A stretch of 62,439 nucleotides of DNA. Origin: Phenylobacterium sp. (GTDB lineage: Bacteria; Pseudomonadota; Alphaproteobacteria; Caulobacterales; Caulobacteraceae). Shown here in pieces: positions 55,126 through 62,439 of the stretch. The notes under the pieces are model-generated. The model did not search any database. It was not told the origin of the DNA and was given only the letters and a program-made list of their open reading frames with translations. The stretch lies in the NCBI RefSeq assembly GCF_013822795.1, contig NZ_PNLB01000025.1, forward strand, positions 1 to 62,439, read 5' to 3'. Numbering within the stretch: the first letter of the stretch is position 1; each line of letters opens with the position of its first letter. The translations under genes were made by a program, and so were the position numbers.

Positions 55126-55863
55126 TCAGCCGGGTGCCTTGTCCAGCCGCGCCCCGCCAAGATGCAACACCGGCGGGCTGGCGCCGGGCGCCACCGCCGG
55201 CGGGGTCGCCAGGAAGAACCTCGCTACCGTCCCGCCGCGATAGCGCAGCTCAAGCGTGCCGCGGCGCACCGAATACACGCCCTCGCCGCGCTCCACCGCC
55301 CGCCCGCTGCGATCTTCTCCTGGAGGCGCGAGCGCCGCCCAGGCGGAGAACCTGAGGAGCCCCTCCTCCTTAAACGAGCCGTCAGGGCGCAGGGTGAGCG
55401 AGACCACCGGGGGGCCTCCGTTTGGATCGAAGAGGCCCCAGGTCCCGTTGAGCGGCCCATCCAGCAGGTGCATGCGCCGATAGCTGATCTTTGGCGCAGC
55501 CTTGCGCAGCACCCCCTCCTCATCGAGCGCAAACTGCGTCGAAGTCCCGGACGTAGCATTGCGGAAGATCACCTCCCCGCCCCTGCTCTCGAACGTCCCG
55601 CACTCCGCGTAGCGGCACTCAAGCGCCATATCGACCGGGATGCCCAGTCCCTCGGTAGGAGCGCGACGGAAGGCCCGGCCGTCCGGCAGAAAGGTGTAGT
55701 GATCGGCTTTGACTTTGCCGGACACGCCGTCACTGCGCAGTCCGTACCAGACGCCTTCGGCGCCCGCTGCGACTGCGCGGCCAGGGACTTGCGCCCCAGC
55801 CATCGCGATCACGACAACCGCCAGTAGCGTTCGGCGAGCGCCCGCACCGAAGCGAGGCCTCAT
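55126..55863 (-). CDS. Secreted hypothetical protein
   Basis: A 245-residue protein with a signal peptide (RRTLLAVVVIAMAGAQVPGR) cut near AVAAG. The mature part is beta-rich with a repeated lipocalin-like feel: GVWYGLRSDG at the start, LDGPLNGTWGLFDPNGGPPV, then LTLRPDGSFKEEGLLRFSAW and GVYSVRRGTLELRYRGGTVA. It looks like a small-molecule or polymer-binding beta-barrel, but no family is certain. The ATG overlaps the stop of the OmpA gene by 4 bp, so it is the last gene of a four-gene operon. Confidence 0.75.
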   Translation of the reverse strand: MRPRFGAGARRTLLAVVVIAMAGAQVPGRAVAAGAEGVWYGLRSDGVSGKVKADHYTFLPDGRAFRRAPTEGLGIPVDMALECRYAECGTFESRGGEVIFRNATSGTSTQFALDEEGVLRKAAPKISYRRMHLLDGPLNGTWGLFDPNGGPPVVSLTLRPDGSFKEEGLLRFSAWAALAPPGEDRSGRAVERGEGVYSVRRGTLELRYRGGTVARFFLATPPAVAPGASPPVLHLGGARLDKAPG

Positions 55864-56765
55864 GACGCGCGGACCAGTTCGACGCGACGGTTCTTGCCAC
55901 GCCCCTCGTCGGTCTCATTGGAGGCGAGCGGCCGGCTGTCGCCGTGGCCGGCGGTCGAGAGACGGTTCTCGGCGATCCCGGCCTTGACCAGCCAGGCCTT
56001 CACCGCCGCCGCACGCTGCTGGGATAGGACCAGGTTGGCGGCCTGGCCGCCGACATTGTCGGTGTGACCCTCGATATTGATCTTCAGTTCCGGGTGGCCG
56101 GCGAGCATCTCTCGAACCTGGGTGAGCACCGGCTCGGAATCGCCGTTGATCGCAGACTTGGCGGTGTCGAAGTTGATGCCGTAGACGGCGATGCGTCCGT
56201 CCGTCGACAGCCCGGCATAGAGCTTGGAGGCGTCGATCTTGTAGACCTGCTTCATCAGTTCCGGCTCGACCACCACGACGCGCGAGACCGGCTCGCCAAC
56301 ATTCGGGTCGATAAGGATGTTCACGTAGATCGCCGGCTGGCCGCCCTGCTCCAGAACGAAGGCTCCGAAGAGGGCCCCGTCGCGGGCGCTCTCCATCGAC
56401 GGGAGCGCCGCGACCTTCCCGGACACGACCACCCGGAAGCCTTCGGCCTTGAGAGCCGTCTCGTAGTTGCGCATCACCTGCAGCGCCGAGACGCCGCCCT
56501 GGTGGATGTAGAAGGTCTTGTAGACGCGCCCCTCCACGTCCTTGCGCACGATGGCGGGCTTGGGCGCAGCGCTGTAGCCGACGACCAGATCGGTGGCGTC
56601 GAACTCCTTCTCGTCATGGCTGTCGATGAGCGCGCTCGGATAGTGCTTCACGACCGGATGCTCCTTGAACGAGGCCGGATCCATCTGGGCGTGGGCCGGA
56701 GCTGCAAACAGCAGCAGCGCCAGGGTCAGGGCCGTCGCGCGGGCGAGCAGGCAAGAAGAGCTCAT
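55860..56765 (-). CDS. OmpA family protein
   Basis: A 301-residue protein. A signal peptide (LARATALTLALLLFAAPAHA) is followed by a domain of about 160 residues (FKEHPVVKHYPSALIDSHDE, YKTFYIHQGGVSALQVMRNY). The C-terminal OmpA peptidoglycan-binding domain comes last: GINFDTAKSAINGDSEPVLT, INIEGHTDNVGGQAANLVLS, QQRAAAVKAWLVKAGI and GRGKNRRVELV. Peptidoglycan contact residues (Asp in GHTDN, Arg in KNRRVEL) are present. It is anchored in the periplasm, probably soluble or outer-membrane associated. It is the third gene of the operon, 44 bp after the 484-residue protein gene. Confidence 0.93.
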   Translation of the reverse strand: MSSSCLLARATALTLALLLFAAPAHAQMDPASFKEHPVVKHYPSALIDSHDEKEFDATDLVVGYSAAPKPAIVRKDVEGRVYKTFYIHQGGVSALQVMRNYETALKAEGFRVVVSGKVAALPSMESARDGALFGAFVLEQGGQPAIYVNILIDPNVGEPVSRVVVVEPELMKQVYKIDASKLYAGLSTDGRIAVYGINFDTAKSAINGDSEPVLTQVREMLAGHPELKINIEGHTDNVGGQAANLVLSQQRAAAVKAWLVKAGIAENRLSTAGHGDSRPLASNETDEGRGKNRRVELVRAS

Positions 56766-56809
56766 TTGAATGTCTCTGCGTGTGGAGTGTGGAAGGTCGC
56801 GGCGGCCGC

Positions 56810-58264
56810 TCAGTTCGGGACGATCAGAGGCGCCAGGAAGTCGTCCTCCGAGGCAGGCGGAGGCGGCGGCGGAGGTGGCGGTGGTGAAGGCCGAGGAGCG
56901 GGAGGCTTGTCCGGAACAATGAGCGGCGAAAGGAAGTCGTCCTCCTCCGACGAAGGCTCTGGAACGGGCGGCGGCGTGCTCGCGCCTGCGCCCTTGCCTC
57001 CTTGCACGGCGACAACGCCGCGGCTCATCGCATCAGCTTCTTCCCAGCTGATGTAGGCCTTCGGATCGCGTTTGAATTTGAGCTTGAACGGCCCGTAGCC
57101 AGAGAATCCGGGAATGAGGCCCTTCAGTTCGTCCGTAGCTACTTCCCACGGATAGAGGCGCTCGCGCTCCTCACCGGCGTCGTCGACCTCCTTCACCGCA
57201 AGCTGCACGGAGCCATCGCCTGCGTACCGAAACTCACCGATGGCGCCGCCGCTAGATTCCTCAGACGGGGCCTGGCCACTGGCCCGGGTGTAGTATGCGA
57301 TCCGTGCTTTCCGGAGCCGGCCGGCGTCCTCGTCGATGTCGATCAACACTCGGTCGACAATGATGTTCGCCCCAGACGGGTCGACCACGAACGGCACGGC
57401 TTGCGCCCAGTAATCGCAATTGTGCCAAGCCACCGGCTGGCCTTTCACAGCCGCCGGATGGCAGATCGAGCCCTTGCCGGCGCGATGGAACCAGACCACC
57501 CCGGTGATCTGGAACATCACCGAGTTGATCTGCCGATCAATGCCCGCGAGCTCCCGAAGGATCGAGCGCATCGCCATGGAGGTGGGTTTGGTCTTGAGCT
57601 CGGCCTGAAGCTCGTCGCGCCGGCGGGTCAGATCCTCAAGCCTAGCGTGGGCGACGTCCATCGGGTCGTTTTCGATGACCTCGCCCGGCGGGACGATCAC
57701 CACCAGCCGCCCCCAGGTCTCAATCGACTTGGCCGTCAGCACCTTGATCGCTACGCCCTTGGCCTTCGCCGCGGCATAAGCCGCGACCTTGGCGCGCACC
57801 GCGTCTCGCGCGTTCTCACGCTGCTGCCAGAGCTTCATCTCGCTTTCGGCAAGCGGCGTAATATCGTCCAGGGCCTCTCGCTCGGCCTGCTCCAGTTCCC
57901 AGCGCATCAGCTCGCTTTCGACCAGCGGCGGGATATCGTCGACGGCCGTCGGCGGCGTCGCAGGGGCTGAGGCCACATTCGCGGCCGTCTCGGCAAAGGC
58001 TGCGGTCTGCCTTTGAAGCTCCGCCAGGTAGTTCTGGATCGGCTGGCTGGCGGACATGTCCTTGCGTTCGGCCGCGCCACGAGCGACGGCGGCCCGGACC
58101 ACCTGGTCCAGTTCCATGTTCATCCGGTCGCTGGCCGTCTGCTGCAGCATCAGTTCGCTGAACGAGCCGGTGGCGGCGGCCTGGGCTTGCGCGGCGGCCA
58201 CACCGGGCGCGGTCATGGCGGCCGCGGCGAGCACCCAGGCCGTCAGAAGGACTTTGGAAATCAC
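56810..58264 (-). CDS. Large secreted hypothetical protein with duplicated motifs
   Basis: A 484-residue protein with a signal peptide (KVLLTAWVLAAAAMTAPGVA). The N-terminal third is helical and holds a tandem copy of about 24 residues (DDIPPLVESELMRWELEQ, then DDITPLAESEMKLWQQRE). A central globular region has VWFHRAGKGSICHPAAVKGQ, PVAWHNCDYWAQAVPFVVDP and VDRVLIDIDEDAGRLRKARI. The C-terminus is proline-rich and repeats EDDFLSPLIVP and EDDFLAPLIVP around a run of ten or more prolines; the last copy is the exact end of the protein. That arrangement looks like a docking or export tag. No family recognised. Confidence 0.8.
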   Translation of the reverse strand: MISKVLLTAWVLAAAAMTAPGVAAAQAQAAATGSFSELMLQQTASDRMNMELDQVVRAAVARGAAERKDMSASQPIQNYLAELQRQTAAFAETAANVASAPATPPTAVDDIPPLVESELMRWELEQAEREALDDITPLAESEMKLWQQRENARDAVRAKVAAYAAAKAKGVAIKVLTAKSIETWGRLVVIVPPGEVIENDPMDVAHARLEDLTRRRDELQAELKTKPTSMAMRSILRELAGIDRQINSVMFQITGVVWFHRAGKGSICHPAAVKGQPVAWHNCDYWAQAVPFVVDPSGANIIVDRVLIDIDEDAGRLRKARIAYYTRASGQAPSEESSGGAIGEFRYAGDGSVQLAVKEVDDAGEERERLYPWEVATDELKGLIPGFSGYGPFKLKFKRDPKAYISWEEADAMSRGVVAVQGGKGAGASTPPPVPEPSSEEDDFLSPLIVPDKPPAPRPSPPPPPPPPPPASEDDFLAPLIVPN

Positions 58265-58268
58265 CTGA

Positions 58269-58664
58269 TCAGGCCTTCGGGCAGCTCAACTGGGCGGCCT
58301 GGGCGTCGATCTCCTTGAGCTTGGCCTTGGCGGCGGTCGCATCGGCGGCCTGCCCTCCGCTCCGCATCTTGTCGAGGCCCGACACCGCCTGATTATGCAC
58401 GGCGGTCTCAGCCTCCTGAGCGGCGTACTGCGCCATGCGGCTGTCGCCCAGGTTGAGGCCTGGCGCGTAGACAAGCGCCCGGCTGGCGGCGCCCGCCAGG
58501 AACCCGGCCGTCTTCTTTGTGCGCGCCGCGCCGACCTGGGCCCGCAGCTTGTCGCTTTCGGCGGTCAGGGCGGCGCAGCGCTGGGCGTCGGGCGACGCGG
58601 TCTCGGCGCCGGCGTCCGGCGCGCCCGCCGCCAAGGCGGCGGCGAATACTGCATACACGAGCAT
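58269..58664 (-). CDS. Small secreted helical protein
   Basis: A 131-residue protein with a signal peptide (MLVYAVFAAALAAGAPDAGA). The helical mature part has RCAALTAESDKLRAQVGAAR, KKTAGFLAGAASRALVYAPG, then YAAQEAETAVHNQAVSGLDK, and ends AQLSCPKA with a second cysteine. GAGGGG lies before the ATG at 58664; an ATG at 58724 gives no signal peptide. It is the first gene of the operon; its stop is 4 bp before the next start. No family recognised. Confidence 0.72.
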   Translation of the reverse strand: MLVYAVFAAALAAGAPDAGAETASPDAQRCAALTAESDKLRAQVGAARTKKTAGFLAGAASRALVYAPGLNLGDSRMAQYAAQEAETAVHNQAVSGLDKMRSGGQAADATAAKAKLKEIDAQAAQLSCPKA

Positions 58665-58806
58665 CGAGGTCCCCTCTTTGAAGGAGGCTTCTTGAAAGGT
58701 CGCGACCATCGCTGCTTCCCCCATCCGGTGGAAGGCCGCCGCCTTTCCCCGACCTATCCAGGTTGGACAGGCGCGAGCCGCTGCGCCGTCTTCCTGGAGT
58801 TTTCAC

Positions 58807-59679
58807 GTGTTCCGCTTCCTGCCTGTCCTCGTCGCCGCCTTCGCCGGCCCGGCGCTCGCTTCGCCGCTGGAGCCCCCGCTGAAGGAGCAGTCCGCCGTCC
58901 TCCACTACGAGATCGAGGTCACGGGCCAGTCCGCGGGAAAGCCCCTTCGGCAAAGACTGATCGTGGAGACCCCGGTCATCGCCAAGGAAAGCAGCGGCTT
59001 CCACCCCCTGGCCCGCGACTTCACGCAGGCGCAGAATTCCGAAATCGCCGCCATGTCGGAGGCGACGATGGCCGCCGGCGACGGGACCGCCGACATGCTC
59101 GAGGTCAGCCGCCTGATCGTGGCCATGGAGGGGGCCTGCTCCGGGGGAGAGAACGCCGGCTGCGCCGCAGCCCGCGCCCGCTACCAGACGGCGGAACAGC
59201 GACTGTCCGAGCGCGGGGCGGCGATCGCGCAGGCCCAGGCCGCGGTCGTCCGACGCGACGAGGACGATCAACGCTTCCTCACCTTCGTGCCGGGGCCGAA
59301 CGGATGTGGGGTCGTGCGCTACGAGCACCAGCTCGGCGACCTCAAAGTCACCGGGGTCTATCCGGAAGAAGGCGGACTCGACGCCGCGCAGATCGCCTGC
59401 ATGACCATGGCGGTTCTCGATCGCCGCGACGGATCGATCGCCTTGGCGATGTCGCCAGCGACTCTCAAGCTCGACAAGGCGCCCCTCATCGACCTGGAGC
59501 GGCTGCAAACGGCAAAGGGGATTGAGGACGTCGAAGGGCTGCGCTTCGGCGCTCTTCGCATGTCGGTCACCCTGCCGATGCTGCCGACCGCGGGCCCTGA
59601 CCACGATTATGCCGGCCAGCGGACGGTCAGGGCCGGTGCGAGCACCTATACGTTCCGCTGGACGCTGAAGCCGAGCTGA
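58807..59679 (+). CDS. Secreted hypothetical protein
   Basis: A 290-residue protein. The signal peptide is MFRFLPVLVAAFAGPALASP. A beta-rich start (SAVLHYEIEVTGQSAGKPLR) leads to a helical middle with ACSGGENAGCAAARARYQTA and a long AEQRLSERGAAIAQAQAAVV helix. A second beta-rich half contains PNGCGVVRYEHQLGDLKVTG, IACMTMAVLDRRDGSIALAM and FRWTLKPS at the end. Four cysteines may pair. It is transcribed divergently from the four-gene operon, with 142 bp between start codons. No family recognised. Confidence 0.77.
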   Translation: MFRFLPVLVAAFAGPALASPLEPPLKEQSAVLHYEIEVTGQSAGKPLRQRLIVETPVIAKESSGFHPLARDFTQAQNSEIAAMSEATMAAGDGTADMLEVSRLIVAMEGACSGGENAGCAAARARYQTAEQRLSERGAAIAQAQAAVVRRDEDDQRFLTFVPGPNGCGVVRYEHQLGDLKVTGVYPEEGGLDAAQIACMTMAVLDRRDGSIALAMSPATLKLDKAPLIDLERLQTAKGIEDVEGLRFGALRMSVTLPMLPTAGPDHDYAGQRTVRAGASTYTFRWTLKPS

Positions 59680-59689
59680 CCGCTGCGGC

Positions 59690-60193
59690 TCAGTATTTCT
59701 GCAGCCTGGCGGTGTCGATGCTGCGCGCGAACGCGACGATCTGGTCAGTCGTTGTCGCCCCGCCCTGGATCCCGACTAGGACACGCCCAACCCGCATTTG
59801 CAGCACCCCGCCCTGCTCATTGGCGTCATAGGTCAGGTAGGCGTCGAGCTCGTTGACCTTAACGTGCGAGACGACGAGCTGCGGCGCGAACGGACTTGGG
59901 CCCAACGGCCGCGGCGATTGAAACCGCGAGGGCATGTCGTGCGGGCTCGGATGGGTGAGAATGATGTACAGGAGGCCCCGCTCGCCGGGCTTGTCCGGGC
60001 CGTAGCCAATGCTGACCGACGGCTCCATGCCGTTCTCATCCTCGGTCTCGTTCGGCGGCGTGGGGGAGGACCACCCGGCGGGTGGCGGCGGAATGAACGG
60101 CGTCATGCCCGACTTCGCCTCGGCGGCCTCGGCGCGCGCGGCGCCAAGCGACAGCACGGCCGCGAGGGCCGCGACGATACTGGTTTTGTTCAT
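59690..60193 (-). CDS. Secreted hypothetical protein (paralogue of the one at 54460)
   Basis: A 167-residue protein with a signal peptide (MNKTSIVAALAAVLSLGAAR, then AEA). A linker (FIPPPPAGWSSPTPPNETED) follows and then a beta-rich domain: ERGLLYIILTHPSPHDMPSR, FAPQLVVSHVKVNELDAYLT, RVGRVLVGIQGGATTTDQIV and FARSIDTARLQKY. The last 50 residues match the protein at 54460-55047. The start is the ATG at 60193; the longer frame upstream lacks a signal peptide. It ends 10 bp after the convergent gene's stop. Confidence 0.78.
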   Translation of the reverse strand: MNKTSIVAALAAVLSLGAARAEAAEAKSGMTPFIPPPPAGWSSPTPPNETEDENGMEPSVSIGYGPDKPGERGLLYIILTHPSPHDMPSRFQSPRPLGPSPFAPQLVVSHVKVNELDAYLTYDANEQGGVLQMRVGRVLVGIQGGATTTDQIVAFARSIDTARLQKY

Positions 60194-60213
60194 CGCATCG
60201 TCTCCAAAGCCGA

Positions 60214-60717
60214 CTAGCCCACGCCCTGCTGGACGAATTCGCCCGGCTTCATGCCGGCGGGACACGGGCCGACATGGACGCTCTCCACCTGCACAATCGC
60301 GGCGGGCGCGGCCTCCTTGCCGTCCGGCCCGTAAATTCGCGTCGTCGACGTCGACGTGCTGCGGCGAGCCTGATGGCGCACTTCGCCGGTGACCACACTG
60401 CGCAGGCCGTCCTTCTCACAGACCAATTCGTAGCTGTAGCCGTCGGCGCGCGTCTCACGTCGCGCCGTGGTGCAGCCAACCGCGTTCTCCTCCCCGGCCG
60501 AGGCGACGGCGTCCGCGGCCTGCGGACCCTGGCAGGTCTGATTCTCACCGAAGGCCTTCTTGCCGTTGACGGTGGTCGTGGTCTTCCAGAGACCTGCCAG
60601 CGGGGCCTCCGCCTGGGGAGCCGGAGCGGCCGCGCCGCCCTTCCCGCCCGCGCTCGGCTCGGTCTGGGAACAGCCGGCCAAGGCCAGCGGAATGAGGATA
60701 GAAATGAATCTGCGCAT
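60214..60717 (-). CDS. Lipoprotein with DUF3617-like domain
   Basis: A 167-residue protein. The lipobox is LALAGC with the lipidated cysteine at residue 16 (ISILIPLALAGCSQTEPSAG). After a linker, GLWKTTTTVNGKKAFGENQT, CQGPQAADAVASAG and SYELVCEKDGLRSVVTGEVR follow the usual DUF3617 order: GxW start, paired cysteines, beta-strands. The end is ESVHVGPCPAGMKPGEFV. It is placed 20 bp upstream of the 167-residue secreted protein on the same strand, so the two are probably cotranscribed. Function unknown. Confidence 0.8.
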   Translation of the reverse strand: MRRFISILIPLALAGCSQTEPSAGGKGGAAAPAPQAEAPLAGLWKTTTTVNGKKAFGENQTCQGPQAADAVASAGEENAVGCTTARRETRADGYSYELVCEKDGLRSVVTGEVRHQARRSTSTSTTRIYGPDGKEAAPAAIVQVESVHVGPCPAGMKPGEFVQQGVG

Positions 60718-61223
60718 GTCTCACCGAAAGTCGGCCGCGGGCCGGGCTGAAGCGGGATGACGGGTCTCGGAGCTTGGCGAGGCGGCCGGGCGGCCGCCTC
60801 GTCGGGGCCGATCGCCGCCTGACGTCCCAGTTGCCCGACGGCGGCGCCTAGCGCTTCCACCGTACGGCGGAACCCTTCGACATTTCCTGGAGCCTTCGCG
60901 CAGCCCTGGCTGCGGCGTTGGCGAAACGCGAACGCCATTCGCGGAAACCGGCGTTGTCGAGCTGACCGGATGCGGGCTTCAGGGACGTGCTCCGTCACAG
61001 ATCCCCGGACCCAGATGACTGTCATCCTTCGCATAAGCGGCCAGACCCAGCACGTCGCCGCGCCGCCTGATCGACCGCTTCTGGAGGGGCTGCGAGAGCG
61101 GCCTGTCTTCCTTCGTCGCGAGACCGCGCGGCCGCCGGTACGCCAGCCCCTCGGGCCCGCCTGGCCGACACCAAGAGAGTCGAGCCGCCACGCGGGTTGG
61201 AGCGCCATCGCGCGTGTCGCGCC
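60718..61223. other. 506-bp region without a supported gene
   Basis: Frames here are short and have no start, ribosome-binding site or family features that I can support. It separates the exported-protein cluster from the LuxR-type regulator and may hold the promoters of both sides. No clear promoter motif or repeat was recognised. Confidence 0.5.
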
Positions 61224-61853
61224 ATGAGCGCCGTCGCCCCGGTCCAGGCCGGCTCAAGCGAGATCAAGATCCAGACCATGTGCAGCACCCTCGATTCGAT
61301 TGGCGTCGCGCTGCTGATCGTCGATCGTGCAACCCGGTTGCGGTCTTGCAATGACGTCGCGCGCCGCCTGATCGATGGCGGCTTCCTGCGCCTGCAGGCC
61401 GACCAGTTGCTGGGCCGCGTGCGGGCCGATACTGCGAGGCTTCATGTGGCCATCGAGGCGGTGATGCGCTCGCCCAACGAGCCGTCCCGCACAGTCGCTC
61501 TGGAGGGCCTGGACGGCGCTGCCGGCCACTCAGCCAGCATCGCGCCAGCCCGCTGCCCTCAAGGGGAGCCGATGGCGCTCGTCGCCCTGACGGCGCCCTG
61601 CACGACCATCGCACCTGACCGGTTGCGCCGGGCGTTCGGACTGACCGCGGCCGAGACCCGCCTGTTGTCGGCGCTCGTGACCGGCGAGCGGCTCGCCGAA
61701 TACGCGGAACGCACCGGGGTCAAGCGATCGACCGCCAAAACCCATCTTCGAGGGCTGTTCAACAAGGTCGGCGAGAGCCGCCAGGCCGACCTCATCCGGC
61801 GGGTGATGGATGACGCCCTCCTCCGTTCACCCTGGGACGGTCCCCCGACTTGA
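61224..61853 (+). CDS. LuxR-type helix-turn-helix regulator
   Basis: A 209-residue protein. The N-terminal 130 residues look like a PAS-type sensor (CSTLDSIGVALLIVDRATRL, then RSCNDVARRLIDGGFLRLQA). The C-terminal LuxR domain is FGLTAAETRLLSALVTGERL with EYAERTGVKRSTAKTHLRGL and FNKVGESRQADLIRRVM. Such proteins are often orphan regulators in Caulobacterales. The start is uncertain: ATG at 61224 (MSAVAP) or 61197. Its TGA at 61851 is directly followed, in the same frame, by a TetR-type domain. Confidence 0.83.
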   Translation: MSAVAPVQAGSSEIKIQTMCSTLDSIGVALLIVDRATRLRSCNDVARRLIDGGFLRLQADQLLGRVRADTARLHVAIEAVMRSPNEPSRTVALEGLDGAAGHSASIAPARCPQGEPMALVALTAPCTTIAPDRLRRAFGLTAAETRLLSALVTGERLAEYAERTGVKRSTAKTHLRGLFNKVGESRQADLIRRVMDDALLRSPWDGPPT

Positions 61854-62439
61854 GGGTGTCTCGCCGCGCTGGTCGTCGCGCGACGCCTCGTCGAGCAGAA
61901 AGGCGTCGGCGCATTGACCATGCGCCGCCTCGCGGACCAGGCAGGCCTGACGCCTCCGACGCTCTACAATCTGGTCGGCGGGCGCGAAGACACCCTGCGC
62001 GAACTGTTCGTCGGCGCCTTGGACGCGCTGGACGCTCGCCTGGCCGAGTTGCCTGACGATACGACGGGCTTGGAACGCGCCGAACTGAGCGTCACCGCCT
62101 CGGTCGAGATCTTCACCGCCTCGCCCGCCACCTATCGCCCGGCGATCGCCGCCATGCTGGCCGACCAGTTGGAGAACGGCCAGTCGGCGCGGGCCAAGGC
62201 GACCTGGACGCGCTGCCGCGATCTGCAGATCGCCGCCTGCCGGCAGGCCTTGAAGGACGGAGACTTGGACGGCGAGATCGAGAGCGAATGGCTCGGCGAG
62301 GAGATCTTGACCGACTACGCCGCCGCGCTGCGCGGCTGGGCGATCGGCGACCTGACCGCGGCCCAGTTTCACGCGCGCGCCCTGCACGGCGTGTGCCTGC
62401 TCTCGGACGCCGCGCGCCAGGGGCGCGGGATGCTGCAGC
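61854..62439 (+). CDS. TetR family regulator, start unclear and 3' end outside window
   Basis: From 61854 the frame reads LAALVVARRLVEQKGVGALT, then MRRLADQAGLTPPTLYNLVG and GREDTLRELFVGALDALDAR, a clear TetR DNA-binding domain. A ligand-binding domain continues to the window edge. Helix 1 begins at once after the LuxR stop, and the frame has no ATG, GTG or TTG before TTG 61914 and ATG 61920, which would remove that helix. An ATG at 61810 in another frame would lead in if one base were missing near 61868. So it is a start-less remnant, a sequence error, or uses CTG at 61869. Confidence 0.65.

Noticed and set aside
60970..61351. Short frames on both strands before the LuxR-type gene
   Set aside because: Arg/Pro-rich, with no start support or family resemblance.
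61827..62387. 186-residue minus-strand frame at the right edge
   Set aside because: Shadow of the TetR domain, which has a clear helix-turn-helix in the plus strand.

Overview
The window looks like a chromosomal segment of a Caulobacterales alphaproteobacterium, most likely a Phenylobacterium or Caulobacter relative. This rests on the high G+C content, the Caulobacter-type flagellin at the left edge, a TipN-like polarity protein, a UrcA-family protein, a PEPxxWA-CTERM protein, a TonB-dependent receptor and a CysN-CysC fusion. Genus assignment is inference. I saw no rRNA, tRNA, IS element or CRISPR array.

Layout. (1) 1-10.7 kb: flagellin 3' end with a strong terminator, nitronate monooxygenase, the overlapping methylmalonyl-CoA mutase pair, small ABM, VOC and DUF4112 proteins, then a TipN-like coiled-coil protein overlapping a dipeptide epimerase gene. 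(2) 10.7-24 kb: the alkylation-repair pair (Ada-AlkA fusion overlapping Ogt), the sulfate-activation pair cysD-cysNC, a DUF389 membrane protein, NADP-glutamate dehydrogenase, a CBS protein, a MarR regulator and a small catabolic-looking set (MFS, MDR dehydrogenase, VOC, CMD). (3) 24-39 kb: ExoD, DUF1176, a PLP aminotransferase next to an amidase, a cytochrome b561/c' pair, AsmA, a sugar transferase, RlmJ, topoisomerase IB, an LLM flavoprotein, an arylamine N-acetyltransferase and an aldo/keto reductase. (4) 39-44 kb: UrcA, a CstA-type carbon-starvation transporter with its YbdD-like partner, a nucleotidyltransferase-like protein and a double-hotdog thioesterase. (5) 44.1-47.8 kb: a 1207-residue protein built entirely from 150 tandem octapeptides. 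(6) 47.8-53.3 kb: a probable operon of TonB-dependent receptor, metallophosphoesterase and PhoD. (7) 53.6-60.7 kb: a frameshifted PEP-CTERM gene and then eight consecutive genes for exported proteins, only two with recognisable domains (OmpA C-terminal; DUF3617-like). (8) 61.2 kb to the end: a LuxR-type regulator followed in the same frame by a TetR regulator that has no obvious start codon.

The most unusual features are the octapeptide protein, whose period is kept across the whole chain with one single-residue slip, and the exported-protein cluster at 54.4-60.7 kb. Its four-gene core (131-aa protein, 484-aa protein, OmpA protein, 245-aa protein) is tightly spaced, and two paralogous secreted proteins lie one on each side of that core. 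Both are candidates for undescribed envelope functions; no function can be assigned from sequence alone.
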